64,000 nt of DNA, taken from positions 6,071,597 through 6,135,596 of the forward strand of contig CM035353.1 of the NCBI GenBank assembly GCA_020137815.1. The letters run 5' to 3'. A program made the position numbers and the translations under genes. Within the stretch, counting starts at the first letter, position 1; each line of letters starts with the position of its first letter. This DNA is from Hormiphora californensis. Taxonomy: Eukaryota; Ctenophora; Tentaculata; Cydippida; Pleurobrachiidae. Below the pieces are notes generated by a model. It ran no database searches. It saw only the letters and a program-made list of their open reading frames with translations, and was not told the DNA's origin. Below, in pieces: positions 9,790 to 22,013 of the stretch.

Positions 9790-12700
9790 TAGTAGTTCTA
9801 AACAGATTTCCCCTTTCCCCCTTTTCCTTTTCCTAAAAATTTCTTCTTTCATTCCTTTTCCGGTTCAAAAAAGGTGGGTTTTTTTTGGGCCCCCAAAAGG
9901 GGACCCAGCCTGGGGTTTTAAAGGGCTTTTAATTGGGGGTTTTCCGGGGGGCCCCCCCTTGGGGGGCCCAACCCCCCCCCCCCCCCCCAATTAACCTAAA
10001 ACCCGGGGGGGCCCGTTGCCAAAACCCAAAAAAAACGAATTGGGAAAAATTTCCGGGGGCTTTGGCGGGATAAAACTTTTCCCCGGTTCCCCCCCTGTTT
10101 TCCCCCAAACCAAAACCTAATGTTAAAGTTTAAAAACTTTTTTTGAAAGTTTCCCCAATTAAATTGGGATTGCGAGGATTTAAACTGCGCCGCCAAAAAC
10201 CCTAGGGAAAATAGGAGGGGAAAATTAAAAATTTCTAACCCCCCGGGGGCCCGGGAAAAGGGAATTTTGGGCCCCCATAGGGAACCTGGCTTTTGGCCTC
10301 CGGGGGAATTGTTTCCAAAATTGGTGTTCAAAAATTTTTAAAAAAGGGCTAAATTTTGGGGGGCAGGAAATAAATTAAAAAAACAACGTGTTTGGGTGCC
10401 ATGAATAGGGGAAAGGGGAACCCCCGGGAAAGGGGGGGGGGGGAACTGGAATTTGGGGACTTTTCCCAAACCCCTGGCCCCAAAATTTTCCCTTTTGGGA
10501 TTTATAAAAAATAAAACAACAAGATTCTGAAATTAATTTGGATAAAAGGTTACAACCCCTCTTGGTTCAAAATTTCTTCGGGGATTTGAGAATTTTTTCC
10601 CAAATAACATTTCTTTTCCTTTGGTGGAAAAGCCCCCCAAAAGGAAAGAAAAAAAAAAAACCTGAAGGTTTTAGGTTTTAACCCGCCCCCCTTTTTAAAG
10701 TTTTTTAAAAAAAATAAAAAACCAAATTTTTGGTTCCCAAGGATCCTTTAAATTTTATTAAAATTTAAGTTTTAAAGGGTTAAAAATTTCTGCAGAATCC
10801 CTTTTAAAATTTTCTCCCTCCATGATTCCCTTTCCCCCAAAAATTTAAAACTCGTTTTAAAAATTTGGGGAATTGGGGGCCTACTTTAGTGGGGCCTGGA
10901 CTAAATTTAAAAGGAAACCGGGGGTTGGGTTCCTGGTTTTAATTTTGTTGAACAGGGTAAAGAACAAAAAGTTTTTTCCTTCACCAACCCTGGACCCCCC
11001 CCTTTCCTTTTTTAAAAAACCGGTTTCCCAAATTTTGAAAAATTCGGGAAAATTGGCCCTTTTTGGGGTCCCCTTTGCAGGTTTTTTGGGGGTTTTGGAA
11101 AGGAATTTTTTGTAAGGATAAAACTCTTTTAAACCCTTGAACCTCCGGGTTAAAAACCAAAAGGGGTTAGGTCCCGCCCTGCTTTTAGCCCTTAAATAAA
11201 AACCTTTTTTTCTTTAATTTTAATTTAATTAAATTTATAAAATACAAACAGGTTTTTAAAGAAAAAACGGGCTAAAAACTCCCTTTGTTTCCTTCCAAAA
11301 AAAAACCCAAAGGGAATTGCATGGCCCAATTTTATTGTTCCCAAAACCCTTTACCCCAAGGGGAAAATTTTTTTCCGGCCCCTTTCCCCAAGTTTAAACC
11401 ACATGACATAAAATTTCCACACCAATTGCCCCCCCTTTCTACCCGGCCCTACCAAAGGGGGAAGGGGGTTTTTTGGGGCCCCCGGATTTGGGGCTTTTAA
11501 AATGTGAATATTTTAAAATTTTCCCCTAAAGGGGAAACCCACAAACCCCCTTCTGCCGTGGGGCGTATTAAAAACCCTTTAATTTTTAAATTATTAAATT
11601 TTTAATGGGAAAACCCTTCCCTACAAAAAAAGGGATTTTTTGGGGAAAGGGGTAAAACCCCACCCCAAAAACCCCCCCAAAGGTTAAAGGGCTAAAACAA
11701 TTTAAAAAACTTTCGGGCCCGGCCCCATTAAACCCCCCCTGAAAAAAAGGGTTTTTAAAATTCCCAAACACCCAATTATTAATTCCCACCCACAAAATTT
11801 TTTCCCTTTCTGGCACACAAAAGGTAAGCTGCCCTGGGGCCCCCACCAGGGAAAAAAACCCCAAAACCCCCCCCAAATTTGGGGGGCCAAAGGGTTGTTT
11901 ATATTCCCCCAAATTTTGGGAAACCCTTTCCCCCCTAACAGGGGAACCTGGAGGTGGGGTTTTTGGAACCCCCCAAGGTTGAAGGAAAAAAATTTCGGCG
12001 TTATCCCCTCCCGGGCAATTTTTTTCTTTTCCCCCATACGTGGGGGGGGGGGGGGGGGAAGGGTCACCCCCCTTTAAAGGATTGAAAAAAAGATGGAAAA
12101 AAATCCATTGGCGGCCCGGAGGTTTAAAGGCGGGGAAAAACCCCGCCCCAAGGGAAAATGGGGGGGGCCCCGGGGTTTTATACTGAAAATTTATAACCCT
12201 TTCCGTGGGCAAACAAGGGTTTAGGGAAATTTTAGAAAATATGGTTTTAATAAAAAAAGGGGCCGGGGGTTTTTTTTATCGGGGGGGGGAAATTTTAGAA
12301 GGGGGCGGGAAATAAAATTTAAAAGTAAGGCCCCTTTCATTCCGGGGTCTCTTTCAAAACGCCCTTTCCTGTTTCTTTCTTGAAACTCACCCCTTTGGGC
12401 TCACTTTAAATTAAATTTTTTAAATTTTTAAAAAAATTTCCCCAGGGGTTTTAGGGCTTACAATAAAGTTCCCGTACCCATAATTTTTAAAAATTGATTT
12501 TTTTCCCTCCTTTTTTTTCTCTTCTTTTTCCTGGTTGTTGACCGTCTAACCCCCTTCCAACTCTCTCTAAATTTTTCCCCCCCATTTTAAATCCCCCCAA
12601 TCCATGAGGTTCCGATTTGTTCCTTTTTAACCCCTAAAAAAAAATTTTGGGTTCTAGGTTGGTTTTTTTGTGCTCTCTTCAAAAGGCTCTTCTCCTTTTC

Positions 12701-15700
12701 GTTTTTTAAAACTTTTTAAAAAAATTTTTAAAAGAAAATTTTTTACCACATTAGAAAAGTTTTTAAAATAAATTTTGGGGTTTTCTCGTAATCCTCCACT
12801 TCCAAAATTGACCTTTTGAAGCCCAAATTTACCAACTTCCCTTTAAAGGGGGTATTAAAGAATTTTTGGGTAAAACTTTTCCCAACCAACTGCCCAAGGG
12901 GGCATTTACAAAGAACTTTTAGTTTACGGTTGTATATGTTTTTCCACCAAAATTGGGTTGAAGTGGTTTTGTGATTTTTTGGGGCCCCTCTTCAAACCTT
13001 CCTTAATAAAGGAATGGTGGGTTAAGGAAAAAGAAAGTTTTTTAAAACCCGGGGGGGTTTTCCCAGGGCCTTTTTTTTTTGTGAAATGCCATAGCACTTT
13101 CCACCTTACCCCTTTTTTAAAGGAATCCCCACCCCCCCATTAAAAGTTCGCAGGCCTTTTCGGTAAAATTTGGCCCCCCAAAGGGGCCCTCAAAAATTTT
13201 CCCGATTTGAACGGTCATTTTTTCTTTCCCCGGGGGGGAAAGGGTTTGGAAATTTTTTCCTTTTTTGGAATTTTCCACGGGGAATACGGGTTGGAAAAAA
13301 TTTTGGGAAAAAAAAACCTTTTCTCCCAAAAACGGGGTGGGCGGTGCCCTCACCGAAAGAATTTCCCTTTTACTTTCTTTCCCCCCCCCTGGGGGAAGGG
13401 GGGGATTAACCCCCGGGTATACCAAAAATGTGGAAAATAAAATTCCTTTTTCCAAAGTTCCTAAAACCCTTTAGGGAAGGTGGCCGGAATTTAAAGGGGG
13501 TTTGGGGATTGAAAGTATTTTTAAAATTTTGTGGTTCCCCTTTTTTCTACCCTTAAAAACCCAGGGGGGCGGGTCCCACTAACACCCCCCCTCTTCCCCA
13601 TTTTACTTTTATTTTTTCCCCTTTGGGGAAAATTAGGGGTATAAAATTACAAAAAAATAAATTTTTAAGGGGCCCTTTTAAATCTTTTGGGACTTTTAAA
13701 AGACTTTTGGAAAAATTTTAAATTGTGAAAAACCCTCTTTGGGTTCGTTTTAAATCTTCCCCAAACGGGTGGCCCCCTCCTGCAAATTTTCCCCCCAAAT
13801 CTTCCCTTATTTGGGCTTTTCATTTTTTTTCCTTTTCCCAAGTTTTTTCCCGTGTAAAAAATCAAACAAAAATTATTTTTTTGGTTTGGTTCTGTATTTT
13901 GGGAAATTTCTCGGGAAGTTTTTTTGGGTAATCGGGGGTTTAATTGTAAAGAAAGGCCCCTCCGGGGCTTTTTTTTTTTTCCACGGGGCCCTCTGTCATA
14001 ATCCCCACCTTGGGGGTTTTTTCCCCCCTTCCCCCCGGGGGACTTTTCCCCGCTTGCAAAAAAAAAAATTTATCCTTATAATTTTTCCCTTTGTGGGGGG
14101 ATTTAAAACATTACGTTTTGCCTTTTAAAACCTGGGGGGTTTAATTTTAAATTATTTGGTTTGAAGGTTTTGCGGGGGGAAAGGGAACCCTAAAAAAGCG
14201 AACCCCCTCCCCCCCCGGGGTTCCCGATCCCCTATTTTCCCCTTTTAACCTTTTTTTTAACCTCTTTTTGGCCCCGGGGGAAATTTTTGGTAAATAAGGT
14301 TATTTCAAAGATTTTGGGTTTGGGGGGGGTCCCCCCCCTCCGGATGGCCCAAAATGGTAGAGGGTTTTTTTTTTTTAACCTTTTTTCCTTTTTTTTTTAA
14401 AAAAAAAGGGTTGACCTAATAATTAATTTTTGGGGCCCCCCGCCCCCTTTCAAAGGAAAGGGGGGTTTATTTTTCCCCAAAAAAAAAAATTTCCCCCTTT
14501 TTTCCCAAAGGGAAGGGGACCTTTTCCCACCCTGGTTTGGGGGGGTTAAAAAAAAATTAAATGTAGGTTTTTTTAAAACTTTTTTTTTACCCCGAAACCT
14601 ATGATGTTAAACAGATTGTTATTTGGGAAACGCATTAATTTTAACTAAAACCAAAAAAACAAAAGGAAATTTGTTTGGAAAAAACCCGTGGCTTTTGTGA
14701 TACGAGGCGGAAAAGGAAACCCTTCCCCCCCCCTTCCCCTATTTCTTTTCCCTAACTCCCCCCCTTTAAACCTTTCCCGGGCTGGGGGAAAGGCCCCGGG
14801 GAACTGAGCTATTTGGAAATTTTCCAACCCCCCCCGTTAAACCAACACCACAACAACCTTCCTCCCCCTTTTCCTCCTTTTCCCCCCCTCCTCCAAGGGG
14901 CCCCCCCCCCCGGGGGGGCCCCCTTTTTTAAAAAACCCCCCTTTTTTCCCTTCCTCCCCCCCCGGGGTTTTTTTTTTTTTTCTTTTTTCCTTCCCTATTT
15001 TTTTTTTCCTTCTAAACTCAAAAGTCACCCCCCCGCGTCTGACGAAGGGGCTTTTCCCGCCCCGGAAAGTATGACAAAAGGCCACGGGGGGGTTCCAAAA
15101 AAATTTCCCTTTTTTTTTGGTCAGTTTCTCAGGATTTTTTTTAAACCCAGGTACCCTAAATATGAAACTAACGGCAAAACGGTACGGGGATACGACTTTT
15201 TGTTGGGTTGGGAGGGGGGCCCCCCCAAAAAAAATTCGACTATTCTGCGTCAAAAATATGACCATGAAAATTTTTCTCCCCCCGCTGAGGGGTTTTATTC
15301 CCCAAAATATCCCCTTAATCATAAATGGGTGAAATTAATTGCCAAAAAACCCGGCTAAACGGGAAAGAGATACGACTTTTTGTCCAGGGGACAAAACCCC
15401 CCAATAAATCGATTTTTCTGCTTTCGAATAGGGTCCATGAAAACTTCCCTGGGCCCCCACTGAAGTGGAAATATTCAAAAATATGCTTTTAAATCATAAA
15501 TATTCGCAAAATATGCAAAAAACCAGCAAAACCCGGTTCAGATGGGGACTTTTTGCCCGGGGGGAAAAACCCCCATAATCGCCTTTTCTGCGTCAAAAAT
15601 AGGTCAAAAGAAAAATTCTGGACCGGGCTAAAGGGGAAAATATTCGGGAATAGGCAAAAAATCATAAATGGGCTATAAATATGCAAAAAAAAGGGCCCTA

Positions 15701-16370
15701 AAAACGGTGAAAGGGATACGATTTTTTTTTCCGGGGGAAAAACCCCCCTTAAATCGACTATTCTGCGTCGAAATATGTTTTTTTAAAATTTTCCTTACAA
15801 CAGCCAATCCCCCAAAATAACAAAAAATTATCCCAAAAATTTTGCATAATTTGCCCCCCCTGCTCAAATAAAATTTTATATAGCCCCCAACATGAAAGAA
15901 TAGTCGATTTAGGGGGGTGCCCGGGGGAAAAAAAGTCTAAATCCAGGGGTTTTTTCATTTGGTTTTTTAAAAAAGGTCGTTGCTTATGTAGTAGGGATGT
16001 ATAAGAGAAAGGGTTTTGGGACCCCCCTCTAATTTTTGAACAAACCATCGCCCAAATTTTAAATTTTTAAAAAAAACTAATAGATACCCCCATTGAGGTA
16101 GCTTTACAAAAAAAAATTTCAGTTCGTAGCTTGTCGGGAAAAAAGGGTTAATAGCCCCTTTCAAAAAGGGGCGAAAGTCGCACCCGTTGGTTACTGCACT
16201 GGCCCCCAAAATCGGGCGAAAAAATTTTCTGCGTAAATTTTTTCCCTTTCATTTTTTGGGATCTTATAATTTTCTGGGATGACCCCTAAAAGGGGAAAGG
16301 ATGGTTTTTTAAATGCTGGGGGGTTTTCCCCCAAAAACCCCCCTACCACGGGGCACTTGCCAGTGCAGTG
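9790..16370. other. Homopolymer-smeared sequence; not annotatable
   Basis: From about 9790 the sequence changes to long runs of single bases (for example C runs at 9951-9987, mixed T/A/C/G runs throughout) with almost no ordinary codon structure. Many ORFs here are proline, phenylalanine, glycine and lysine artefacts. The same texture appears at 45.5-50.7 kb, where a clean copy of the same DNA exists at 53.8-55.5 kb and shows that the smear is an error pattern. I therefore call no gene in this tract apart from the tandem repeat near 15.2-15.8 kb. Confidence 0.8.
15170..15780. repeat. Tandem repeat of about 170-175 bp within the smeared tract
   Basis: A block containing GATACGACTTTTTG, then a C-run, then TCGACTATTCTGCGTC, then AATATG recurs with the 'TTCTGC' landmark near 15242, 15417, 15585 and 15761. 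That is a period of about 168-176 bp and roughly four copies. Base-level quality is poor, so unit sequence and length are approximate. It looks satellite-like. Confidence 0.5.
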
Positions 16371-16482
16371 ATAATGCAGTTGCTAAGTTAACACTAACAC
16401 CCGAAAGCCCTTACTTGAAGTTCAACCCTTGTGTGCGCTAGATAGGCAGAGGGCGCTAGATTTGAAATGGAGGCATGCTTAC

Positions 16483-17160
16483 CTTTTGCCACCTCCATAT
16501 GAGTTTTGATATTGTTACCGTCAAGCCAGTATAAAACTGGAACAGAAGGCTTACATCCTTCAATAACTGTTGACCGTCCAGGTCCACCAACAAGAGAGGA
16601 AATACCAAGCGCCGATGATGTGTTGTGAATTAATGCCATTTTTAAAACGGTTTCCTTTAATGTTTCATCATGTCGATTGTAATTAGGTTGTTGGGGACCT
16701 CTCTCAATCACATTCTTAACTGCTTTAATAAGAAATGGATACTTCTCTAATGCCTCGATACGCTCCGCTGTCCTAAACTTCCCATCCAAACTAAGCAAAC
16801 TCCACACATCTGGTTGCTCATCTATTGTTTCTGATGCCAAACCCGATGTTGAGGGCTCCAGAACTGAACTATTTGATGTTGGGGGGTCGTTTGGTGCTGA
16901 AGGGTTCAACTGAACTGTTTGATGTCCAGGGATTGGCTGAAGGGCCAAGGATTCGTGTTGTGGAAATTCGTGTTGTGGAAATTCGGGCTGCGAGAGCTCT
17001 AAAGTTGAGGAGGGGTCCAGCTCTGTAGATTTGGGGGTCATTTGAAACATTAATTGCTTTTGGACCTTCTTCTTTTCATGAATAATTTCCCCATTTATTC
17101 TCGATAGCCTCCAGCTACATCGTTCACAATGTTTGTCAGATTGAAAGTGTTTCTTAGATT
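16483..17160 (-). CDS. Clean exon of an unidentified protein gene
   Basis: An island of normal-quality sequence encodes a continuous minus-strand frame of about 225 residues that ends at a good donor (AAAG|GTAAGC, forward 16482-16481). It contains HCERCSWRLSRINGEIIHEKK, a long Ser/Pro/Glu-rich linker, then a more ordered part with DVWSLLSLDGKFRTAERIE, YPFLIKAVKNVI and PVLYWLDGNNIKTHMEVAK. The paired cysteines CERC hint at a metal site, but no family was recognised. The upstream border disappears into distorted sequence. The in-frame extension past 16482 is intron. Confidence 0.5.
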
Positions 17161-17164
17161 TTTG

Positions 17165-19160
17165 TAAAAACCCCGGGAGTGTCCAATTTTCCCCCAAATT
17201 TTTGGGTGTGCAAATTAGTTTCCCTTTTTTGGTTTTGACCCAAACCCAGGGGGCCCTTGAGAGTTTGATAAGAACAGGGGCCGTTCATCGTTTAAAAATA
17301 TGAATCGGGAATTAGATTTTTTGGGGAAGGCCCTTTCCCCCTTTTAAAACTTTTTTTATTCAAAATTTTTCTTCCCTTGGCCAAAAAATTTAATAAAAGA
17401 TTTTTGGGGTTTAATAAAGAGGAAAAGGAATTAGAAAAGGGAAAAAAAGGGGGGGGAACTGGAAAAAAGTTGGGGGGGGGAATAAAAACAAAAAAACCCA
17501 ACCCCCCAAAGGTGGGAGAATGGTAAAAAATGGGGTAAAAATAAAGGGGATACTTTCCAATACCCATCGGAAATAACTGTAAAGGAAAAATTTGAGCTTT
17601 AAAATTTTCCCAAAATTAAATGCAAAAGTGTCCCGAAAGGGTAAAAAAAGCAAAAAAAAGAGGGCAAAAAAAGCAAAAAAAAAAGCTAAAAAAAGCCAAC
17701 TTTAAAAAAAGAAAATCGACCAAAATCGGGTTTTACCGTTTGGTTTTTTTTAGGTTTTGGACCCCCCCCCCCCCCCCCCTTTCCCCCTGGGGTAAAGCCC
17801 CTAAAAAGGGTTTTTTTTTTCAAAGCCACACAAATAAAAGAAAAAAAATATATTTTTTGTGGGCCCAAACATACACAAACAGCATACTTTTCCCCATAAA
17901 ATGGAGCGTTTTTACAAAAAAAAAAATTTGTCCAACACAGAGAAACGGCTTTTTTGGGGCGGTTTCCCTAAATTTGCCAATAAAGTCCCCCGAAAGGTCA
18001 TTTTTGACACCCCCGGGGGCGTTTAAAAATTTCCATCCCGGATAACCTCCGAATTAAAGGACAGCTATCTCGTTTCGTTTACTTTGAAAGCTTTATATAT
18101 ATTCAACAAGCTACAATAGAAGTGCTTCATAATGTTTCAGTCATTTATCTATTTAGAAAATTCGATTTAGTGAGGGCATACGTTCATGTCGCCCAAAAAG
18201 GGCATTATATTAAGGGGTAAGCTTAAAATACAATCTTAGTATAAATTCAGTTGCAAACCTGTGTTTCCTGTGAAACTTTAAATGAGTAAAGGGGTTCTTT
18301 TTAGGTGTGTGTTTTTTAAAGGGTGGGGTATTTTAAAAAATTTTTTTTCCCTGGGGCCATTCAGTATCTAGCTAATGTAAAAACAAAGGGGGAAAATTCT
18401 CTTCCCCATCAGAAAAACGAATGGGAAAATGTTTGTCATTTTAGGGTTGGCATCGCTTTTTAAAAAGTGTATTTTTAACCGAAAAAGGGGTAGAAAACAG
18501 AAAATATGTGTGATTTTTCCAGTTTTTGAAAATGTTTTTTGATTCAACTTTTTATGGTCAGGATTGTTTTCAGCACCCAAAAACCGGGACAGGAATGTAT
18601 CCTCTTTAAATGTTGCTAAAGTTATTTTTAAACCTAAAAATGTTCTTTTTTGAAAAAAAAATTTTCATTTTTGGACAGGGTTTTTTAAATTTTGAGAGTT
18701 TTTTCTTTTGAACGGGATCGTTTTTCCGCGGGAAAAAATTAGTCGATTCCCAACCAAATTTTTTGCTTTTCCCACCAAAAAAAAAAACTAAAAAATTAAA
18801 AATTTGTCCCCCGTTCGGGAAATTTGGTAAAATTCCCAAGAAAAAAAGGGAGAAAAATTTTTATTTTTTTTTCATAAAGTGGATATCAAAGGCCTAAAAA
18901 GGGAAGGGTTAACAGTTGTAAAAGTTGTCACGGGGAACGATTTATGGTGTGTTTTTTTTCAAAAAAAAACCCCCTTAAAACAATTTTTTTTGAAATAAAA
19001 TATCCCCATATAGGGGGCAAAGTTTGGGCCAAACGAAATTTTGGGGCCATGGTAGACCCAAAAATTTTTGTGATAAAATTTTTTAGAATGATCGTAGGAG
19101 CCTTTAAAAACCCAAAACCAAAGTAAAATTTTAATTTAAAATTGGGCCTTTTAAAAAAAT
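17165..19160. other. Homopolymer-smeared sequence with a clean window at 18060-18290
   Basis: Same texture as 9790-16370: A/T/C/G runs and no believable codon usage. The clean window 18060-18290 shows ordinary AT-rich sequence without a gene. Quality becomes normal again at about 19160. Confidence 0.75.
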
Positions 19161-19471
19161 AGCACACACTGTTTATGCCATACGTTCGTTGTAGTTTTGG
19201 TGATATTGACCATGAGATATCGCCACAATTTTTGCATTTACTGTCATACACGGCAGCCATCGAATGAACCCTCGGTCCGACATGTGTATCAAGTACCTCT
19301 CCACACTAACAACACCGTTTCAAAAGCTTGCTCAGCTGGCTGGTGCTCAATAACAGATAGTCTGGAAGGTCTTGGGTCACTGTTTTCCTCCTGAATGGGA
19401 TATCATTAGATCATACGACATACATCATTTTTCCACGTGTTCTCACACGTACTCTTTACCAGAGCTGTACG

Positions 19472-20262
19472 TCAGTTGTTAAATTTCAAACAACAAGAAA
19501 ATTCCCAACTATTGATCCATGGTCTCGTCTTCATTGGATCGTCTCTTCTTGCTGGGAGTGCGGAACTCTTCCCCTTCTTCATCCTCCGCAAAATCAGCCA
19601 GGAGTCCTTTGATAGAGGCGGGTGGGGCCGGGGGTTATCCTTCTTAGTCTCACTGTATGCCTCTTCTTCTGACTCCTCGTTCTCACTGTCCGGAGCAATT
19701 GGGAGTTTTTTGCTGTTCACCGGGGGTGGGCGCCTGTGTTGGTTAAGCCAGGGCCCAGGTTGACGAGGCTGGTTGGGAAGGTTAGCCCATTGGTTACCCC
19801 ACTGATTCCACAACTGTTGTTGGAGTTGTGCCACTGGCCAGGAGCTGTTGTTGTAGCTGGGACATGTGATCACTGATCACCAATGGAGTTTGGATAGGGC
19901 ACCCTGCTGTTGGATTCTCGCAGGTGTAAGTGGCTCGACTTGGTCCTGTTTACCGCTTGCTATGAACATCTTCCCCACCGTTAGTTTTCCGAAGTTTTTC
20001 AGAGACTCCCCCGTTGCGGTGGTCTTGTCTGGGAGGCTGTCTACCCGTATCTCGCAATACGCTTTGGTGTCCTTGTAGCGTATTACCTTGAATCCTGAGG
20101 GAGTATTTGGTATTATTTTTTGTCTGCTTTTAACATGAACATGTTTCATCAATTTTGATGTTTTTCTAATTGTGCTGTACCTGGAAGTGTCGGCGGCATG
20201 CCTCCCGTAAAAAATATCGCCCCCGCGGTCTCCGAGGGAGTTAGAATGCAGTCTATCGGCAA
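19472..20262 (-). pseudogene. Degenerate coding region, possibly mobile-element ORF
   Basis: On the minus strand an open frame from about 20262 reads FYGRHAADTSRYSTIRKT, HVHVKSRQKIIPNTPSGFK, RYKDTKAYCEIRVDSLPD and FGKLTVGKMFIASGKQD, reaching RIQQQGA near 19905. There a single missing G (compare the duplicate at 20418) throws it out of frame. The Q/P/W-rich continuation (WPVAQLQQQLWNQWGNQW..., then an acidic SENEESEEEAYSETKK) follows in another frame to 19472. Coding style is even throughout, so it is probably one broken gene. No domain was recognised; a gag-like or transposon accessory ORF is possible. Confidence 0.4.
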
Positions 20263-20387
20263 GTCAGGTTGTGTACTCATGTCCACCGCTATCCTTGAGG
20301 ACTCCTAGAGTCATCCGCGTCATCGTACAAAGGAACACGCATCCTCCTTTTGAGTTGCCAGGAGCTGTTGTTGTAGCTGGGGTGTGA

Positions 20388-20521
20388 TCAGTGATCACTG
20401 ATCACCAATGGAGTTTGGATAGGGGCACCCTGCTGGGCTTGGTGGCTGGGTCCTTGGCCGACTGTTTGTTGGGAGCTGCTAGTGCCAGGCTGGCTGTTGG
20501 TTCCTTCTGCCTGTGGGGGTC
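20388..20521 (-). pseudogene. Exon fragment, partial duplicate of the preceding ORF
   Basis: A minus-strand exon begins after acceptor ACACTCCCAG (forward 20523-20522) and reads GPPQAEGTNSQPGTSSSQQ then QAQQGAPIQTPLVISDH. Its last 80 bases (20355-20440) duplicate 19840-19915, with one extra G that keeps the frame which the other copy loses. The product is a low-complexity Q/P/S stretch of unknown role. Confidence 0.35.
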
Positions 20522-20529
20522 CTGGGAGT

Positions 20530-22013
20530 GTTACAACATTAACCACAGCAGTCATAGAGCTACATAGAGTTATATACCGAGTATACAGTACAATTTCATA
20601 TGAACACAAGTTAGATCAACTAAAATTTAAACTAAACTAAAGACTAATAAACCAACCGATACTATAACCACTGAACCAAAAAACTAGAAAACTAACAAAG
20701 AAAAAACACCGGCAAGAACACATAGGGGAAAACGGGTCAAAAAATGATAAAATACTGACAAAAAGAATAATCAAAAGATGAAAAGTAAAGAATCAAAAGA
20801 ACATGATATAAACAGCAAAAAGATAAAATCCAGATCAAATGATCATGATTGAACAAAAAATATTTAAGAGCTGGGAACAAGTTACAAAACATAAAATGAC
20901 GGCCGACGGGTAACCACCCTCTACAATCTACATGGCAGTAAGGTATCGGAACCACTAATATTTTAATCAGAAAATTACACTGTACTTCAGGAGATATATT
21001 ATTTAATGTCTGGCCGATGCCTGGATGACTTACATGAGGAAGTGCCTCTTCTAGATGTAGTTTAACCTTATCAGAAACAGTATGGCATAGATAATTATAA
21101 CTAAGCAATGTTCCTAAATTCTTGTTTTAGGATCATTGCAACTCATTCGAGTGGAATCCAATTTCATGTAGAAGGAGTCTACTTTCTATCGGTACATAAC
21201 TACAGTCTACTTAGTAAGATAATGGGATTGGGACAATTCTCATAATCACATGTTATAGTTGTTCAGTGTAAATAGTCACATGCCACGTGTTCCCATGATA
21301 GCTCTTAAATACTTTTGTGCATTACAATATCACCCTTTTATCAGGTTATCAAGCTCGCCTGAACGGTGTAGTGTATGCAAATGTATCAAACAAATGCATT
21401 AAATAATTATGATTAAAGCTATAACATACACTACCTCTATATATATATTACTGATCCAGCTGGATTCTTGTTCAGCTTCTCTATTCGACTGTGTAGTAAA
21501 AACTCACTCGTACCCTCATCCAACTCTAGATAAAGCGGTATCATTCGAGTCGGTATTGTCTGCCTCCTATATTTCGGGCATGATGTTCTCACCCCAAACC
21601 ACGTTTTAAACAATCCGCTACTCTTACGCCATATATAAATAGTCTTCCACCTGCCTCTCCTGCCTCTGTGCCCTTCGGTGACCTCTGATCGAGATTGATC
21701 TGACCATCGTAAAGCTCAGTTTCAGTTTCAGGTATACCTACCTAAGTAGCGTATGCATTCCTGGTAATCATAACCCTGAACTAACTAACACAGAAAAAAC
21801 AGCGGCAGGAACATACAATGGAGAACGGGTTAAAAAATGATAAAATACTGACAAAAAATATTCAAAAGATGAAAAGAATATGATGTAAACCGCAAAAAGA
21901 TGAAGTTCAGATCAAATGATCATGATTGAAAAAATTAGAATTCACTGACAAATAATAGTTAAAACAAAAAATAGTTAAAGTAAGAGTGGTGCACCGTGTT
22001 TTCTCACAAAACG
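20530..22013. other. Non-coding; contains a diverged 150-bp direct repeat
   Basis: No gene is supported. 20710-20855 and 21795-21930 share an A-rich sequence (AAAAAATGATAAAATACTGAC ... GATCAAATGATCATGATTG) in the same orientation, about 1.08 kb apart. The rest is AT-rich intergenic or intronic DNA. Confidence 0.55.

Noticed and set aside
11586-12212. 208-codon minus-strand ORF and many similar ORFs in 9.8-19 kb
   Set aside because: Composition (P, F, G, K runs) follows homopolymer stretches; the clean/smeared comparison at 45-55 kb shows this texture is an error pattern.
14813-15358. 181-codon plus-strand ORF with overlapping minus-strand ORF
   Set aside because: Same smeared tract; both strands open because stops are lost in runs.
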